A stretch of 64,000 nt of DNA from an uncultured Lachnospiraceae bacterium (GTDB lineage: Bacteria; Bacillota; Clostridia; Lachnospirales; Lachnospiraceae), in contig CAJTYM010000010.1 of the NCBI GenBank assembly GCA_910583835.1, positions 25,475 through 89,474 on the forward strand, written 5' to 3'. Numbering within the stretch: position 1 is the stretch's first letter; every line of letters begins with the position of its first letter. The notes under the pieces are model-generated. The model searched no databases, had not been told where the DNA came from, and saw nothing but the letters and a program-made list of their open reading frames with translations. Below, one piece after another: positions 1 to 7,842 of this stretch. The translations under genes were made by a program, and so were the position numbers.

Positions 1-455
1 AAGTTTCAACGGAAATTGATTGTTTCACTGCAAGGCTTTCCAGAAAAGATATCATTGAGAAATCTTTGGAAAATTACGGCTACATCCTGGTGGCTGCAAA
101 TATGGAAGACGCCATAGGAGCCGCCAACGAGATTGCCTCCGAGCATCTGGAAATCCTTACAGCCAACCCATTTGAGACAATGATGAAGATTGAGAATGCC
201 GGCGCTATTTTCCTGGGAGAGTACGCCAGCGAACCTCTGGGCGATTATTTTGCAGGACCGAACCATGTGCTTCCTACTAACGGAACAGCAAAGTTCTTTT
301 CACCTCTCAGTGTGGATGACTTTATCAAGAAATCCAGCATTATTTCTTATTCCAGGGAGGCGCTGGAACCAATATACAAAGATATTGTACAATTTGCCGA
401 GTCAGAACAGTTGACGGCGCACGCAAATTCTATTAAAGTAAGATTTGAAGAATGA
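1..455 (+). CDS. hisD: Histidinol dehydrogenase, C-terminal part (5' truncated by window edge)
   Basis: The reading frame is open from base 3 with no start in the window, so only about the last 150 residues are present. HisD makes the last two oxidations of histidine synthesis (L-histidinol to L-histidine, NAD and zinc dependent). The visible part carries the family signature around the GPNHVLPTNGTAKFFSPLSV stretch and the ASEHLE region used in substrate and metal binding. The TGA stop lies 16 bases before hisB, so it belongs to the his operon continuing to the right. A TTG at base 66 is only an internal codon. Confidence 0.95.
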   Translation, partial: VSTEIDCFTARLSRKDIIEKSLENYGYILVAANMEDAIGAANEIASEHLEILTANPFETMMKIENAGAIFLGEYASEPLGDYFAGPNHVLPTNGTAKFFSPLSVDDFIKKSSIISYSREALEPIYKDIVQFAESEQLTAHANSIKVRFEE

Positions 456-471
456 TACAGGGGGAATCAAC

Positions 472-1065
472 ATGTCAGAACAAAGGATTAACAGGCAGCG
501 CCGTAAGACGAAAGAGACAGACATCAACCTCACGCTGAATATCGATGGCAGCGGGGAGACACAGATTGACACCGGCATCGGATTCTTTGACCATATGCTG
601 GATGGTTTTGCACGCCACGGCTTCTTCGACTTGAAAGTTCAGGTAAAAGGCGATTTAATCGTGGATACCCATCATTCCATCGAGGATACCGGTATTGTAC
701 TGGGAAAAGCCATCCGCTATGCGCTTAAGGACAAAAAGGGCATCAAACGTTACGGAAGCTGTATTCTGCCGATGGATGAGACGCTGGTACTGTGTGCCAT
801 TGACTTAAGCGGCAGACCATATTTTGCCTTTGAGGGAGAGTTTACCACGGAGAGGGTGGGGTATATGGAGACGGAGATGGTACGCGAATTTTTCTATGCC
901 ATCTCCTATAATGCAGGAATGAACCTGCATATGAAAATCTTGTCAGGAACCAACAACCATCACATGATAGAGGGGCTTTTCAAGTCATTTGGACGCGCTT
1001 TGGACGAAGCCACCGCCAAAGACCCCCGAATCACAGACATTCTGTCAACGAAAGGTAGTTTATAG
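472..1065 (+). CDS. hisB: Imidazoleglycerol-phosphate dehydratase
   Basis: Monofunctional HisB of 197 residues, the usual size. It dehydrates imidazole glycerol phosphate to imidazole acetol phosphate in histidine synthesis. The duplicated metal-binding motifs are visible: FFDHMLDGFARHG and DTHHSIEDTG in the first half, and NNHHMIEGLFKSFGRAL in the second. I chose the ATG at 472, behind GGGGGAA, rather than an upstream ATG at 445 that overlaps hisD and has no ribosome-binding site. It lies between hisD and the hisIE fusion and is clearly co-transcribed. Lacks the histidinol-phosphatase domain of enterobacterial HisB. Confidence 0.97.
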   Translation: MSEQRINRQRRKTKETDINLTLNIDGSGETQIDTGIGFFDHMLDGFARHGFFDLKVQVKGDLIVDTHHSIEDTGIVLGKAIRYALKDKKGIKRYGSCILPMDETLVLCAIDLSGRPYFAFEGEFTTERVGYMETEMVREFFYAISYNAGMNLHMKILSGTNNHHMIEGLFKSFGRALDEATAKDPRITDILSTKGSL

Positions 1066-1073
1066 GTGCAGTT

Positions 1074-2378
1074 ATGGAACACAAGAACTTAATTGCCACA
1101 ATTTATTTAAAGGACGGCAATGCCGTAAAGGGGCGGGAAGATTTTACAGTTGCCGGAGATTGGAAAGAACTGGCAAAAGCATACAATGAAAGCGGCGTAG
1201 ACAAGCTGTATGTTTTTGACTTGTCGCAGTCTGACAAAGAGCATGATATCCATCTGGAGATAATCAAGCAGCTGAGCCGCATGATAGAGATACCCGTCTA
1301 TGGCGCTGGCAACATCAACAAATCAGAGGACATCAAAAAAATCCTCTATGCCGGCTGCAAAGGGGCTATCCTGGACGGCTCCAGGCACGACATTATCCAG
1401 ATGGCGCAAGAAGCGGCGCAGCGTTTTGGCAAAGAAAAATTACTGGTTTCCATGGAGACAGTAGACTTGATTTTCAAACATAAGAAAGAGGCCGAAGAAC
1501 ATATCCATAAACTGGTCGTACTGAACGAGACGATTGTGGAATCGCTTGTAAATATCACCGATATACCGTTCAGCGTCATTGTTTCCGGTTATGATGAAAC
1601 TCAGTGGACTGAGATATTAAAGCTTGATTCTGTGACGGGGATAGGCGGCGGCTACGTCAGCAGCCTTGATACCGATGTCATGGCTTTAAAGAGAAATTTA
1701 GCCGCTGCGGGCATACAGACCAGGAAATTTGTATCCGCCATCCCCTGGTCTGAATTCAAGTTAAATGAGGATGGCCTGATTCCCGTGATTGTGCAGGAGT
1801 ACCAGACGTATGAAGTGCTGATGCTTGCCTATATGAATGAGGAAGCTTACAATATGACGCTTGCCTTAGGGAAGATGACTTATTACAGCAGGAGCCGCCA
1901 GGAATTATGGATAAAAGGGGAGACTTCCGGGCACTACCAGTATGTCAAATCCCTGACCATCGATTGCGATAAGGACACGATACTTGCTAATGTTTCTCAG
2001 GTAGGCGCCGCCTGCCATACCGGGAACCTTACCTGCTTTTTCCAAAATCTCGTGAAAAAGGAATATATCAGCCGAAATCCGCTGAAAGTATTTGAAAATC
2101 TATACGAGACCATTACGGAACGCAAGGAACATCCCAAGGAGGGCTCTTATACAAATTATCTCTTCGATAAAGGATTAGATAAAATCCTACAGAATATCGG
2201 AGAAGAGGCCACCGAGATTGTCATTGCCGCCAAGAACGCGGAACCGCATGAAATTACTTATGAGATTTGTGATTTTATTTATGACCTTGTAGTGATGATG
2301 GCAGAGACTGGCATTATCTGGGATGATATCGTGGAAGAGCTGAACCAACGGTATTTTACCGCCAAAAACAAGCAGTAG
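1074..2378 (+). CDS. hisI: HisIE (phosphoribosyl-AMP cyclohydrolase / phosphoribosyl-ATP diphosphatase) with an N-terminal degenerate HisA/HisF-like domain
   Basis: 434 residues, about twice a normal HisIE. Residues 1-225 look like a HisA/HisF TIM barrel (YLKDGNAVKG near 11-20, phosphate-binding GAGN near 77-80, AILDGS near 98-103). The first catalytic Asp position is Tyr11, and the second appears to be Glu in VSMET. Residues about 243-325 are the cyclohydrolase (WIKGETSGH, DCDKD, GAACHTGN), and about 340-434 the pyrophosphohydrolase (NIGEEATE, DFIYDL). The two C-terminal domains catalyse steps 2 and 3 of histidine synthesis. The N-terminal domain is probably not catalytic as HisA or HisF; a structural or regulatory role is inference. 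Last gene of the his run. Confidence 0.9.
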   Translation: MEHKNLIATIYLKDGNAVKGREDFTVAGDWKELAKAYNESGVDKLYVFDLSQSDKEHDIHLEIIKQLSRMIEIPVYGAGNINKSEDIKKILYAGCKGAILDGSRHDIIQMAQEAAQRFGKEKLLVSMETVDLIFKHKKEAEEHIHKLVVLNETIVESLVNITDIPFSVIVSGYDETQWTEILKLDSVTGIGGGYVSSLDTDVMALKRNLAAAGIQTRKFVSAIPWSEFKLNEDGLIPVIVQEYQTYEVLMLAYMNEEAYNMTLALGKMTYYSRSRQELWIKGETSGHYQYVKSLTIDCDKDTILANVSQVGAACHTGNLTCFFQNLVKKEYISRNPLKVFENLYETITERKEHPKEGSYTNYLFDKGLDKILQNIGEEATEIVIAAKNAEPHEITYEICDFIYDLVVMMAETGIIWDDIVEELNQRYFTAKNKQ

Positions 2379-2402
2379 TTTACATAAAATAATTATGTAA
2401 AC
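2378..2402 (+). repeat. Perfect palindrome directly after the hisIE stop, also found after mutS
   Basis: GTTTACATAA, a 5-base spacer AATAA, then TTATGTAAAC: ten perfect base pairs starting at the last base of the TAG stop. The same two arms with spacer TTTTC occur at 41020-41044, directly after the mutS stop. No T-tract follows, so this is not a classical intrinsic terminator. It may be a protein-binding site, an RNA-end stabiliser or a small dispersed repeat. Confidence 0.7.
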
Positions 2403-2518
2403 CAAACTGGGGTTTCATGAGTAAGAAATTTGTTCTATCACCAGAACAGCTATAGAAAACATGCATTTTTTTCCGAAATGACCACTAAAATAGTACAAAG
2501 CTATTTTAGGAGCATTCT

Positions 2519-2854
2519 ATGGGAAAATCTTTTGAAGAAAGCGCCAGGGAGCGCAGAAATTACATTGCGCAGGCACGCGCCGCCTTTGGGAACCAGGAAC
2601 AAAGTCCCGCCCCTGAAGCGACCAGCGCAGAATCAGCCGAAAGCGTCTCCACTTTGGGGATTCGGCTTGTAATTGCCATCCTCCTGTTCATTTGTTTCGT
2701 GTATTGTGACCAGGAACATATTTCATTTCAGGGGATTGGCTCCAAGGAGGTAATAGAGCAGGTCAGCTGGAATCCACTGCCTACAGAAAAACTGGAAGAA
2801 CTTTTCGGAGATGTCAGCATAACCGGCGGTCCCAAGAGCAGCAACCCACAATAA
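2519..2854 (+). CDS. Small single-pass membrane protein of unknown function
   Basis: 111 residues. The start at 2519 follows AGGAG with six bases of spacing. Residues 1-45 are hydrophilic and rich in Ala, Glu and Gln. Residues about 47-64 (LGIRLVIAILLFICFVYC) form one membrane segment, followed by a short acidic tail. I do not recognise a family. It ends 16 bases before the radical SAM gene and probably shares its transcript. The reading frame, ribosome-binding site and spacing support a real gene; no function can be given. Confidence 0.7.
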   Translation: MGKSFEESARERRNYIAQARAAFGNQEQSPAPEATSAESAESVSTLGIRLVIAILLFICFVYCDQEHISFQGIGSKEVIEQVSWNPLPTEKLEELFGDVSITGGPKSSNPQ

Positions 2855-2870
2855 CAAAGGAGCGCAATAT

Positions 2871-4733
2871 ATGGAGAAGCTTGCTTTAAGTGATGAAATT
2901 TTGTTAAAAATCGATAAACCTGCCAGATACATCGGTAATGAGATAAATATTGTACGGAAAAATCCCCAAAATGTGGCAATTCGTTTTGCCATGTGCTTTC
3001 CTGATGTATATGAAATCGGCATGTCCCATCTCGGCATCCAGATTTTATACGATATGTTCAACCAGCGGGAGGATGTTTACTGCGAGCGCGTCTACTCCCC
3101 CTGGGTTGACCTCCATCAAATAATGAAGGATGAGAAAATCCCCCTGTTTACACTGGAAACACAGTCTCCGGTGAAAGAGATGGATTTTCTTGGCATTACG
3201 ATTCAGTACGAAATGTGCTATACCAATATTCTGCAGATTCTTGATTTGAGCCAGATTCCGCTGCTTGCCGGGGAACGTACGGAGGAAGACCCAATTGTCA
3301 TCGGCGGCGGTCCCTGTACTTACAACCCGGAACCGCTGGCCGATTTTTTTGATTTGTTCTACATCGGGGAAGGGGAAACGCAGTACGATGCTCTGTTTAA
3401 TCTTTATCAGGCAAACCGTAAACAGGGAGGGACCAGAGAGGAATTTTTGCGCGCAGCCTGCAAAATACCAGGAATTTACGTGCCTTCCCTCTACGAAGTA
3501 AGTTACCAAGCGGATGGCACAATCCAATCATTCACGCCGAAATATGAGGACGTCCCTGCAACCGTCAGAAAAGAAATCCAGATGGACCTGAGCGCTGCAT
3601 GTTATCCCCGCAAGCCGCTGGTTCCCTATATCAAGGCAACGCAGGACCGGGTAGTACTGGAAATCCAGCGCGGCTGTATCCGTGGCTGCCGATTCTGCCA
3701 GGCTGGCATGATTTACCGTCCCACAAGGGAACGCGATGTACAGATGCTGAAAATGTGTGCGCGGGAAATGCTTGAAAACAGCGGACAGGAAGAAATTTCT
3801 CTAAGCTCCCTGAGTTCCAGCGACTACAGCAGGCTTCCCGAATTAATCAATTATCTCATCAGCTTTAGGGAGAAAGGCGTCAATATTTCTTTGCCATCGC
3901 TGCGTATCGATGCGTTTTCGCTGGATGTCATGAGCAAGGTACAGGATATCCGCAAGAGCAGCCTGACATTCGCACCGGAAGCCGGTTCCCAGCGCCTGCG
4001 CAACGTCATCAACAAAGGACTGACCGAAGAAACCATCTTAGAGGGCGCTGGGCTTGCCTTTGCGGGCGGCTGGCAGAAAGTAAAGCTTTATTTCATGCTG
4101 GGGCTGCCCACGGAGACAGAGGCGGATCAGCGGGAAATCCCACGGCTGGCTGACAAAATTGCCCGGCGTTACTATGAAATCCCCAAAGACAAAAGGAACG
4201 GCAAATGCCAGATTACCATCAGCACCTCGTTTTTCGTGCCCAAACCGTTTACGCCATTCCAGTGGGCAAGCATGTACCCCAAGGAAGAATATTTAGCACG
4301 TGCGCGGGTAGTCAACGAGGAAATGAAGGAACAGTTAAACCGTAAGAGCTTAAAGTATAACTGGCATGAAGCTGACGTGACTGTCTTAGAAGGGGTATTT
4401 GCCAGAGGGGACCGCCGTGTGGGACAAGTCCTTCTCAGGGCGTACGAGAAAGGCTGTATCTTTGATGCCTGGAGTGAATTTTTCGATAACGGAAAATGGA
4501 TGGAAGCATTTCAGCAATGCGGCGTGTCCATTGATTTCTACAATTTGCGGGAACGGTCCCTGGATGAGGTCCTTCCCTGGGATTTCATCGACTGCGGCGT
4601 GTCCAAAGCATTTCTGCAAAGGGAATGGCGCAATGCCCTGGAAGAAACAGTGACCCCCAATTGCAAAATGCAGTGCAGTGGCTGCGGAGCCGCGCAATTT
4701 CAAGGAGGTGTCTGTCTTGAACATCAGAATTAA
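2871..4733 (+). CDS. TIGR03960-family B12-binding-domain radical SAM protein
   Basis: 620 residues with ATG behind AAAGGAG. The N-terminal half resembles a cobalamin-binding-like domain (FPDVYEIGMSHLGIQILYD, VIGGGPCTYNPEPLADFFD, IGEGE). The radical SAM cluster motif CIRGCRFCQAG gives the CxxxCxxC ligands for the [4Fe-4S] cluster. A Cys-rich tail (CKMQCSGCGAA) could hold a further metal site. The family is known beside or fused to a DUF2344 domain and next to RNase G and L21 in Clostridia, as here. Its substrate is not established; association with RNA or ribosome genes suggests an RNA-modification role (inference). It overlaps the next gene by 17 bases. Confidence 0.9.
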   Translation: MEKLALSDEILLKIDKPARYIGNEINIVRKNPQNVAIRFAMCFPDVYEIGMSHLGIQILYDMFNQREDVYCERVYSPWVDLHQIMKDEKIPLFTLETQSPVKEMDFLGITIQYEMCYTNILQILDLSQIPLLAGERTEEDPIVIGGGPCTYNPEPLADFFDLFYIGEGETQYDALFNLYQANRKQGGTREEFLRAACKIPGIYVPSLYEVSYQADGTIQSFTPKYEDVPATVRKEIQMDLSAACYPRKPLVPYIKATQDRVVLEIQRGCIRGCRFCQAGMIYRPTRERDVQMLKMCAREMLENSGQEEISLSSLSSSDYSRLPELINYLISFREKGVNISLPSLRIDAFSLDVMSKVQDIRKSSLTFAPEAGSQRLRNVINKGLTEETILEGAGLAFAGGWQKVKLYFMLGLPTETEADQREIPRLADKIARRYYEIPKDKRNGKCQITISTSFFVPKPFTPFQWASMYPKEEYLARARVVNEEMKEQLNRKSLKYNWHEADVTVLEGVFARGDRRVGQVLLRAYEKGCIFDAWSEFFDNGKWMEAFQQCGVSIDFYNLRERSLDEVLPWDFIDCGVSKAFLQREWRNALEETVTPNCKMQCSGCGAAQFQGGVCLEHQN

Positions 4734-5604
4734 GTTTCAGAAATATGGCGTCATGAAATTTATCGGACACCTGGATATGATGCGGTATTTTCAGAAAGCA
4801 ATCCGCCGTGCCGATATCGATATCGCCTACTCAGGAGGCTACAGCCCCCACCAGATTATGTCTTTTGCCGCACCGCTGGGCGTGGGCGTTACCAGTGACG
4901 GTGAATACTTTGACATAAGGGTGAATTCCTCCAAATCCAGCCAGGAATCCATACAGGCGCTGAATGAAACGATGGCTGAGGGGATCCGTGTCCTGGAATA
5001 TAAACAGCTTCCAGATACGGCGAAAACTGCCATGTCGCTGGTGGCTGCCGCCGATTACCTGATATATGCCAAACCAGGGGCTGCACCGCTTGCCGAGACG
5101 CCAGAAGGGCTTCAGGCAAAGGTTCAGGCATTTTATGAACATCAATCGGAAATCTGTATCGACAAACAGACGAAAAAGCGGGAAATCACCATGGACTTAA
5201 AGCCCTTAATCTATCAGATGAAGGCCTTAAACGTTCGTTCAGAAGAGACATTAAGCGCCATAAAAGTTAAAAATCCAGAACTCCTTGCCGCCTGTAAGGA
5301 GCACGGCGCCAAGGACAGTGTTCCGGCATTATTTTTAAAAGTCTGTACTGGAAGCGCCGACAATGTCAAACCTGAATTAGTATTGGAAGCTTTCTGTAAA
5401 TTTCATGGGCTTTCCCTTGAAATGGCAGGCCTACAGATTCATCGCCTTGAAGTTTACGCAAAAGCAGAAGAGATTCCAGTAAAAGGTGAAGCGGAACGGA
5501 AAGCGTATGAGAATTACCTGCAAGGGCAAAAAAGCATTTATCAGCGTCAGGGGAGGGCGTTTCCAGAATTTTTTACATTAGGAGAGCTTGGGAGAGATAT
5601 ATAA
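4717..5604 (+). CDS. TIGR03936 / DUF2344 family protein
   Basis: About 295 residues. The longer frame from 4678 lacks a ribosome-binding site. TTG at 4717 sits seven bases after AAGGAGGTG and gives the expected N-terminus (LNIRIKFQKYGVMKFIGHLDMMR). The segment GYSPHQIMSFAAPLGVGVTS is typical of the family. The protein normally acts with the radical SAM protein encoded immediately upstream, from which it is only slightly offset; in some bacteria the two are one polypeptide. Biochemical function unknown. It precedes the RNase G gene by 33 bases. Confidence 0.88.
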   Translation: MNIRIKFQKYGVMKFIGHLDMMRYFQKAIRRADIDIAYSGGYSPHQIMSFAAPLGVGVTSDGEYFDIRVNSSKSSQESIQALNETMAEGIRVLEYKQLPDTAKTAMSLVAAADYLIYAKPGAAPLAETPEGLQAKVQAFYEHQSEICIDKQTKKREITMDLKPLIYQMKALNVRSEETLSAIKVKNPELLAACKEHGAKDSVPALFLKVCTGSADNVKPELVLEAFCKFHGLSLEMAGLQIHRLEVYAKAEEIPVKGEAERKAYENYLQGQKSIYQRQGRAFPEFFTLGELGRDI

Positions 5605-5637
5605 GGAATCACTATCGAAAGCATAAGGGGAAATTTC

Positions 5638-6828
5638 ATGGACAATACATTACTGATAACAAAACTTACCTGGAAAAACAGACGTTATCTTGCGACAGCG
5701 TTCTACCGCCAGAAACAATTACTGGAAGTGTCGCTGGAATCTTTGGATGGGCAGAACATTCTGGGCAATATTTACGTGGGCAGGGTGAAGGATATTGTGA
5801 AGAACCTCAATGCTGCCTTCATTGAGATTGCACCGGGAATCCCTTGCTATTACGATTTGGATGATTTAAACAACCCCCTGTACGTGAAGAAGATTAACAG
5901 CCCACGTATGGTCCAGGGGGATGAGGTGGTCGTCCAGGTTGTCCGTGAGAGCAGTGGCAGCAAGCCTCCCAGGGTCAGTACCGATTTGAATTTTTCCGGT
6001 AAATACCTTGCCCTGACGAGCGGCAAACGTTCTCTGGGAATTTCCAAGAAACTGGATGCCGAGACGAAAAAACGCTTAAAAGCATCGATTGATTTTACTA
6101 AGGAGTCGGATTTTGGGCTTATTATCCGCACAAACGCCGCCCATGCTTCGGCAGAAGAGATTGCCGAAGAGTACCATAAGTTAAAGCAGGAGTACCTCAC
6201 GTTAAAGCAAAATGCAAGGCACCGGACAACGTTTAGCTGCCTTAAGAAAGAACTGCCTGAATACCTGCATATCATTCAAGGTGTGAAAGAAGACCAACTG
6301 GATGACATTGTCACGGATGATAGACAAATTTATGAACAGGTTCGCCAATACCTGTCACAGTTTCCCCAACAGAACTATATGCTGCGTTTCTATGAAGACC
6401 CGCTGCTTAGCCTGAGCAAACTCTACAGCCTGGAGGGCCGGATTGAATCTGCACTGCGCGAACGTGTCTGGCTGAAATCTGGCGGCTACCTCGTGATTCA
6501 GCCCACGGAAGCCCTGACTGTGATTGACGTTAATTCCGGCAAAAGCATCGCTAAGAAAAAGGTACAGGAACATTACCTTAAGATTAATCTGGAAGCGGCA
6601 GAGGAAATTGCCCTTCAGCTGCGGCTGCGGAATCTGTCAGGCATCATTATCGTAGATTTCATCGACATGAAATCAGAGGAAAACAATGAACTTCTGCTGA
6701 GAACGCTGCGTACCTGCGTCCGTGCGGACAGCGTTCCCGTGCAGATAGTGGATATGACGAAACTTCACCTGGTAGAGATCACGCGCAAGAAAATCAAAAA
6801 ATCCCTGGCAGAACAATTACTAACATAA
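5638..6828 (+). CDS. rng: Ribonuclease E/G family endoribonuclease, short form
   Basis: 396 residues. The S1-like N-terminal part is visible (GNIYVGRVKDIVKNLNAAFIEI). The catalytic DNase-I-like part contains VIDVNSGK and IIIVDFIDM, matching the two metal-binding Asp residues of RNase E. It ends at EITRKKIKKSLAEQLLT, just where E. coli RNase E/G would continue into the CPxC zinc-link and the C-terminal small domain. The enzyme should therefore lack the zinc-link tetramer interface. It probably processes rRNA and mRNA. ATG follows AAGGGGAAA; the gene ends the TIGR03960-DUF2344 cluster. Confidence 0.92.
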   Translation: MDNTLLITKLTWKNRRYLATAFYRQKQLLEVSLESLDGQNILGNIYVGRVKDIVKNLNAAFIEIAPGIPCYYDLDDLNNPLYVKKINSPRMVQGDEVVVQVVRESSGSKPPRVSTDLNFSGKYLALTSGKRSLGISKKLDAETKKRLKASIDFTKESDFGLIIRTNAAHASAEEIAEEYHKLKQEYLTLKQNARHRTTFSCLKKELPEYLHIIQGVKEDQLDDIVTDDRQIYEQVRQYLSQFPQQNYMLRFYEDPLLSLSKLYSLEGRIESALRERVWLKSGGYLVIQPTEALTVIDVNSGKSIAKKKVQEHYLKINLEAAEEIALQLRLRNLSGIIIVDFIDMKSEENNELLLRTLRTCVRADSVPVQIVDMTKLHLVEITRKKIKKSLAEQLLT

Positions 6829-6902
6829 GTAAGTAAAAAATACCCTTGAATTGCATACCGTTCTGTGTTACATTTGTGGTAACAACTGAAATATGCACAA
6901 AA

Positions 6903-6984
6903 GGGAGGAAGGCAAATACGAAGCATTTCTATAAATGCCTTCCGATAACTTGGCAGGTGACGCAGTGCGGCGCGTGCCGCTACC
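6903..6984 (+). promoter_or_regulatory. Structured leader / dispersed two-hairpin element in front of the Cys/His-rich protein gene
   Basis: Hairpin 1: GGAAGGC (6907-6913) pairs with GCCTTCC (6937-6943) and encloses the partly paired AAATAC-GAA-GCATTT. Hairpin 2 contains GCGGC-GCGT-GCCGC (6967-6980) inside GGTG...TACC. The 82 bases align well with the 84-base tandem unit at 47708-47915 on the minus strand, which keeps hairpin 1 with compensating base changes (A-U to G-C). Both loci end directly at the Shine-Dalgarno of the next gene. It may be a cis-regulatory RNA or a structured dispersed repeat. Confidence 0.6.
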
Positions 6985-7006
6985 GATGAAACGGAGGAGA
7001 GAGAGC

Positions 7007-7600
7007 ATGAAAAACAGAATTAAAAAATCCATCTTACTTTTTGCCGTTGCCGTAACGGTTCTGTTGGATCCAGCAGCAGCTATGGCACACGGTCATCATG
7101 GCGGAGGAGGGCATCATAACCAGGATGCAGCATACGCTCCCTGTACACAGCAAGGCTGTAACCATACCGGCCATCACAGCCATGGAAACACCACTTACGA
7201 CGGTCACTCCGGTTCCTGCGTGACATACCATCAATGTACCGTGGCAAATTGCCGGAAAACAGGAACACATAGCCACAGAGGAAGCTATTACTGCGGTCAT
7301 TCTAACGGAAAAAGAGTATACAGCCAGTGCACGGTAGCAGGCTGCAACAAGAATAAGAGACATAAACATAATGGGACTTATTACTATGGACATTCCAGCA
7401 GATGTATCACTTATAGCCAATGTACGGTGGCAGGCTGCCGGAAAACAAAGAAACATAACCATAACGGACAATGTTATTATGGGCATTCCACCGGCGGCAC
7501 AACATACAGCCAGTGTACCGTTCCAACCTGCAGGAAAACGAAAAAGCATAAACACAATGGGGTATGCTATTATGGGCATTCCACGGTAAAACCTTATTAA
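7007..7600 (+). CDS. Secreted Cys/His-rich protein with five 31-residue repeats
   Basis: 197 residues from the ATG at 7007 behind CGGAGGAG; the longer frame would place the upstream RNA element inside the protein. Residues 1-27 form a signal peptide ending AMA before HGHH. After a His/Gly-rich stretch come five tandem 31-residue units beginning at Cys46, 77, 108, 139 and 170, with pattern C-x4-C-x5-H-x-H-x7-H and a YxGHS core (CTVAGCRKTKKH is typical). Regularly spaced Cys and His pairs suggest binding of zinc, copper or nickel outside the cell, but this is inference. I know no named family. Downstream is an unrelated ribosomal operon. Confidence 0.85.
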   Translation: MKNRIKKSILLFAVAVTVLLDPAAAMAHGHHGGGGHHNQDAAYAPCTQQGCNHTGHHSHGNTTYDGHSGSCVTYHQCTVANCRKTGTHSHRGSYYCGHSNGKRVYSQCTVAGCNKNKRHKHNGTYYYGHSSRCITYSQCTVAGCRKTKKHNHNGQCYYGHSTGGTTYSQCTVPTCRKTKKHKHNGVCYYGHSTVKPY

Positions 7601-7622
7601 CTATAGTTTGTAGCAGTTGAGC

Positions 7623-7697
7623 CATCGCAGATATTATGGGTAAATCATGCTAAGTGCCCTGTGGGTATGCATGAATGAACACATAATATCTGCGATG
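7623..7697. repeat. Long nested inverted repeat, possible terminator of the Cys/His-rich protein gene
   Basis: CATCGCAGATATTATG (7623-7638) and CATAATATCTGCGATG (7682-7697) are perfect 16-base arms. The 43-base loop holds a second stem (CATGC/GCATG) and an inner CCC-TGT-GGG. It lies 23 bases after the stop codon at 7600. There is no clear T-run, so termination is uncertain. Confidence 0.65.
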
Positions 7698-7731
7698 AGC
7701 TACATTAATTCAATAAAAAATTACAAAGCAG

Positions 7732-7760
7732 TTGACACAATCCTCCTTTTATGGTAATCT
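7732..7760 (+). promoter_or_regulatory. Sigma-A type promoter of rplU-prp-rpmA
   Basis: TTGACA at 7732-7737, a 17-base spacer, then TAATCT at 7755-7760. This is a near-consensus vegetative promoter about 80 bases before the L21 start and reads into the leader described next. Confidence 0.85.
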
Positions 7761-7764
7761 GTAC

Positions 7765-7842
7765 TAGTGTGCCGCACAGTGAGGTTTTAAGTCTGCGCAA
7801 GCAGCACCGCAACTGGCGAGTAATGATAATAGGAGGTGCCAT
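7765..7842 (+). promoter_or_regulatory. L21-type ribosomal protein leader
   Basis: The transcribed leader between the promoter and rplU contains the stretch GCGCAAGCAGCACCGCAACTGGCGAGTAATGATAATAGGAGGTG (read in pieces), which resembles the conserved L21 leader of Firmicutes thought to mediate autoregulation. Assignment is by memory of the motif and position; a covariance search would settle it. Confidence 0.55.

Noticed and set aside
2430..2672. 80-residue frame upstream of the small membrane protein
   Set aside because: It overlaps the better-supported gene at 2519-2854 in another frame and lacks a ribosome-binding site.
6903..6984. Possible cyclic-di-GMP (GEMM) riboswitch before the Cys/His-rich protein gene, because of the GACGCAGTGC string
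   Set aside because: The GGCAAAC...GAAA tetraloop arrangement and spacing are missing, and the region aligns instead with the 84-base repeat at 47.8 kb, which lacks GACGCA.
7034..7579. 181-residue frame antisense to the Cys/His-rich gene
   Set aside because: It is a shadow of the regular repeat on the opposite strand; the plus-strand protein has a signal peptide and a good ribosome-binding site.
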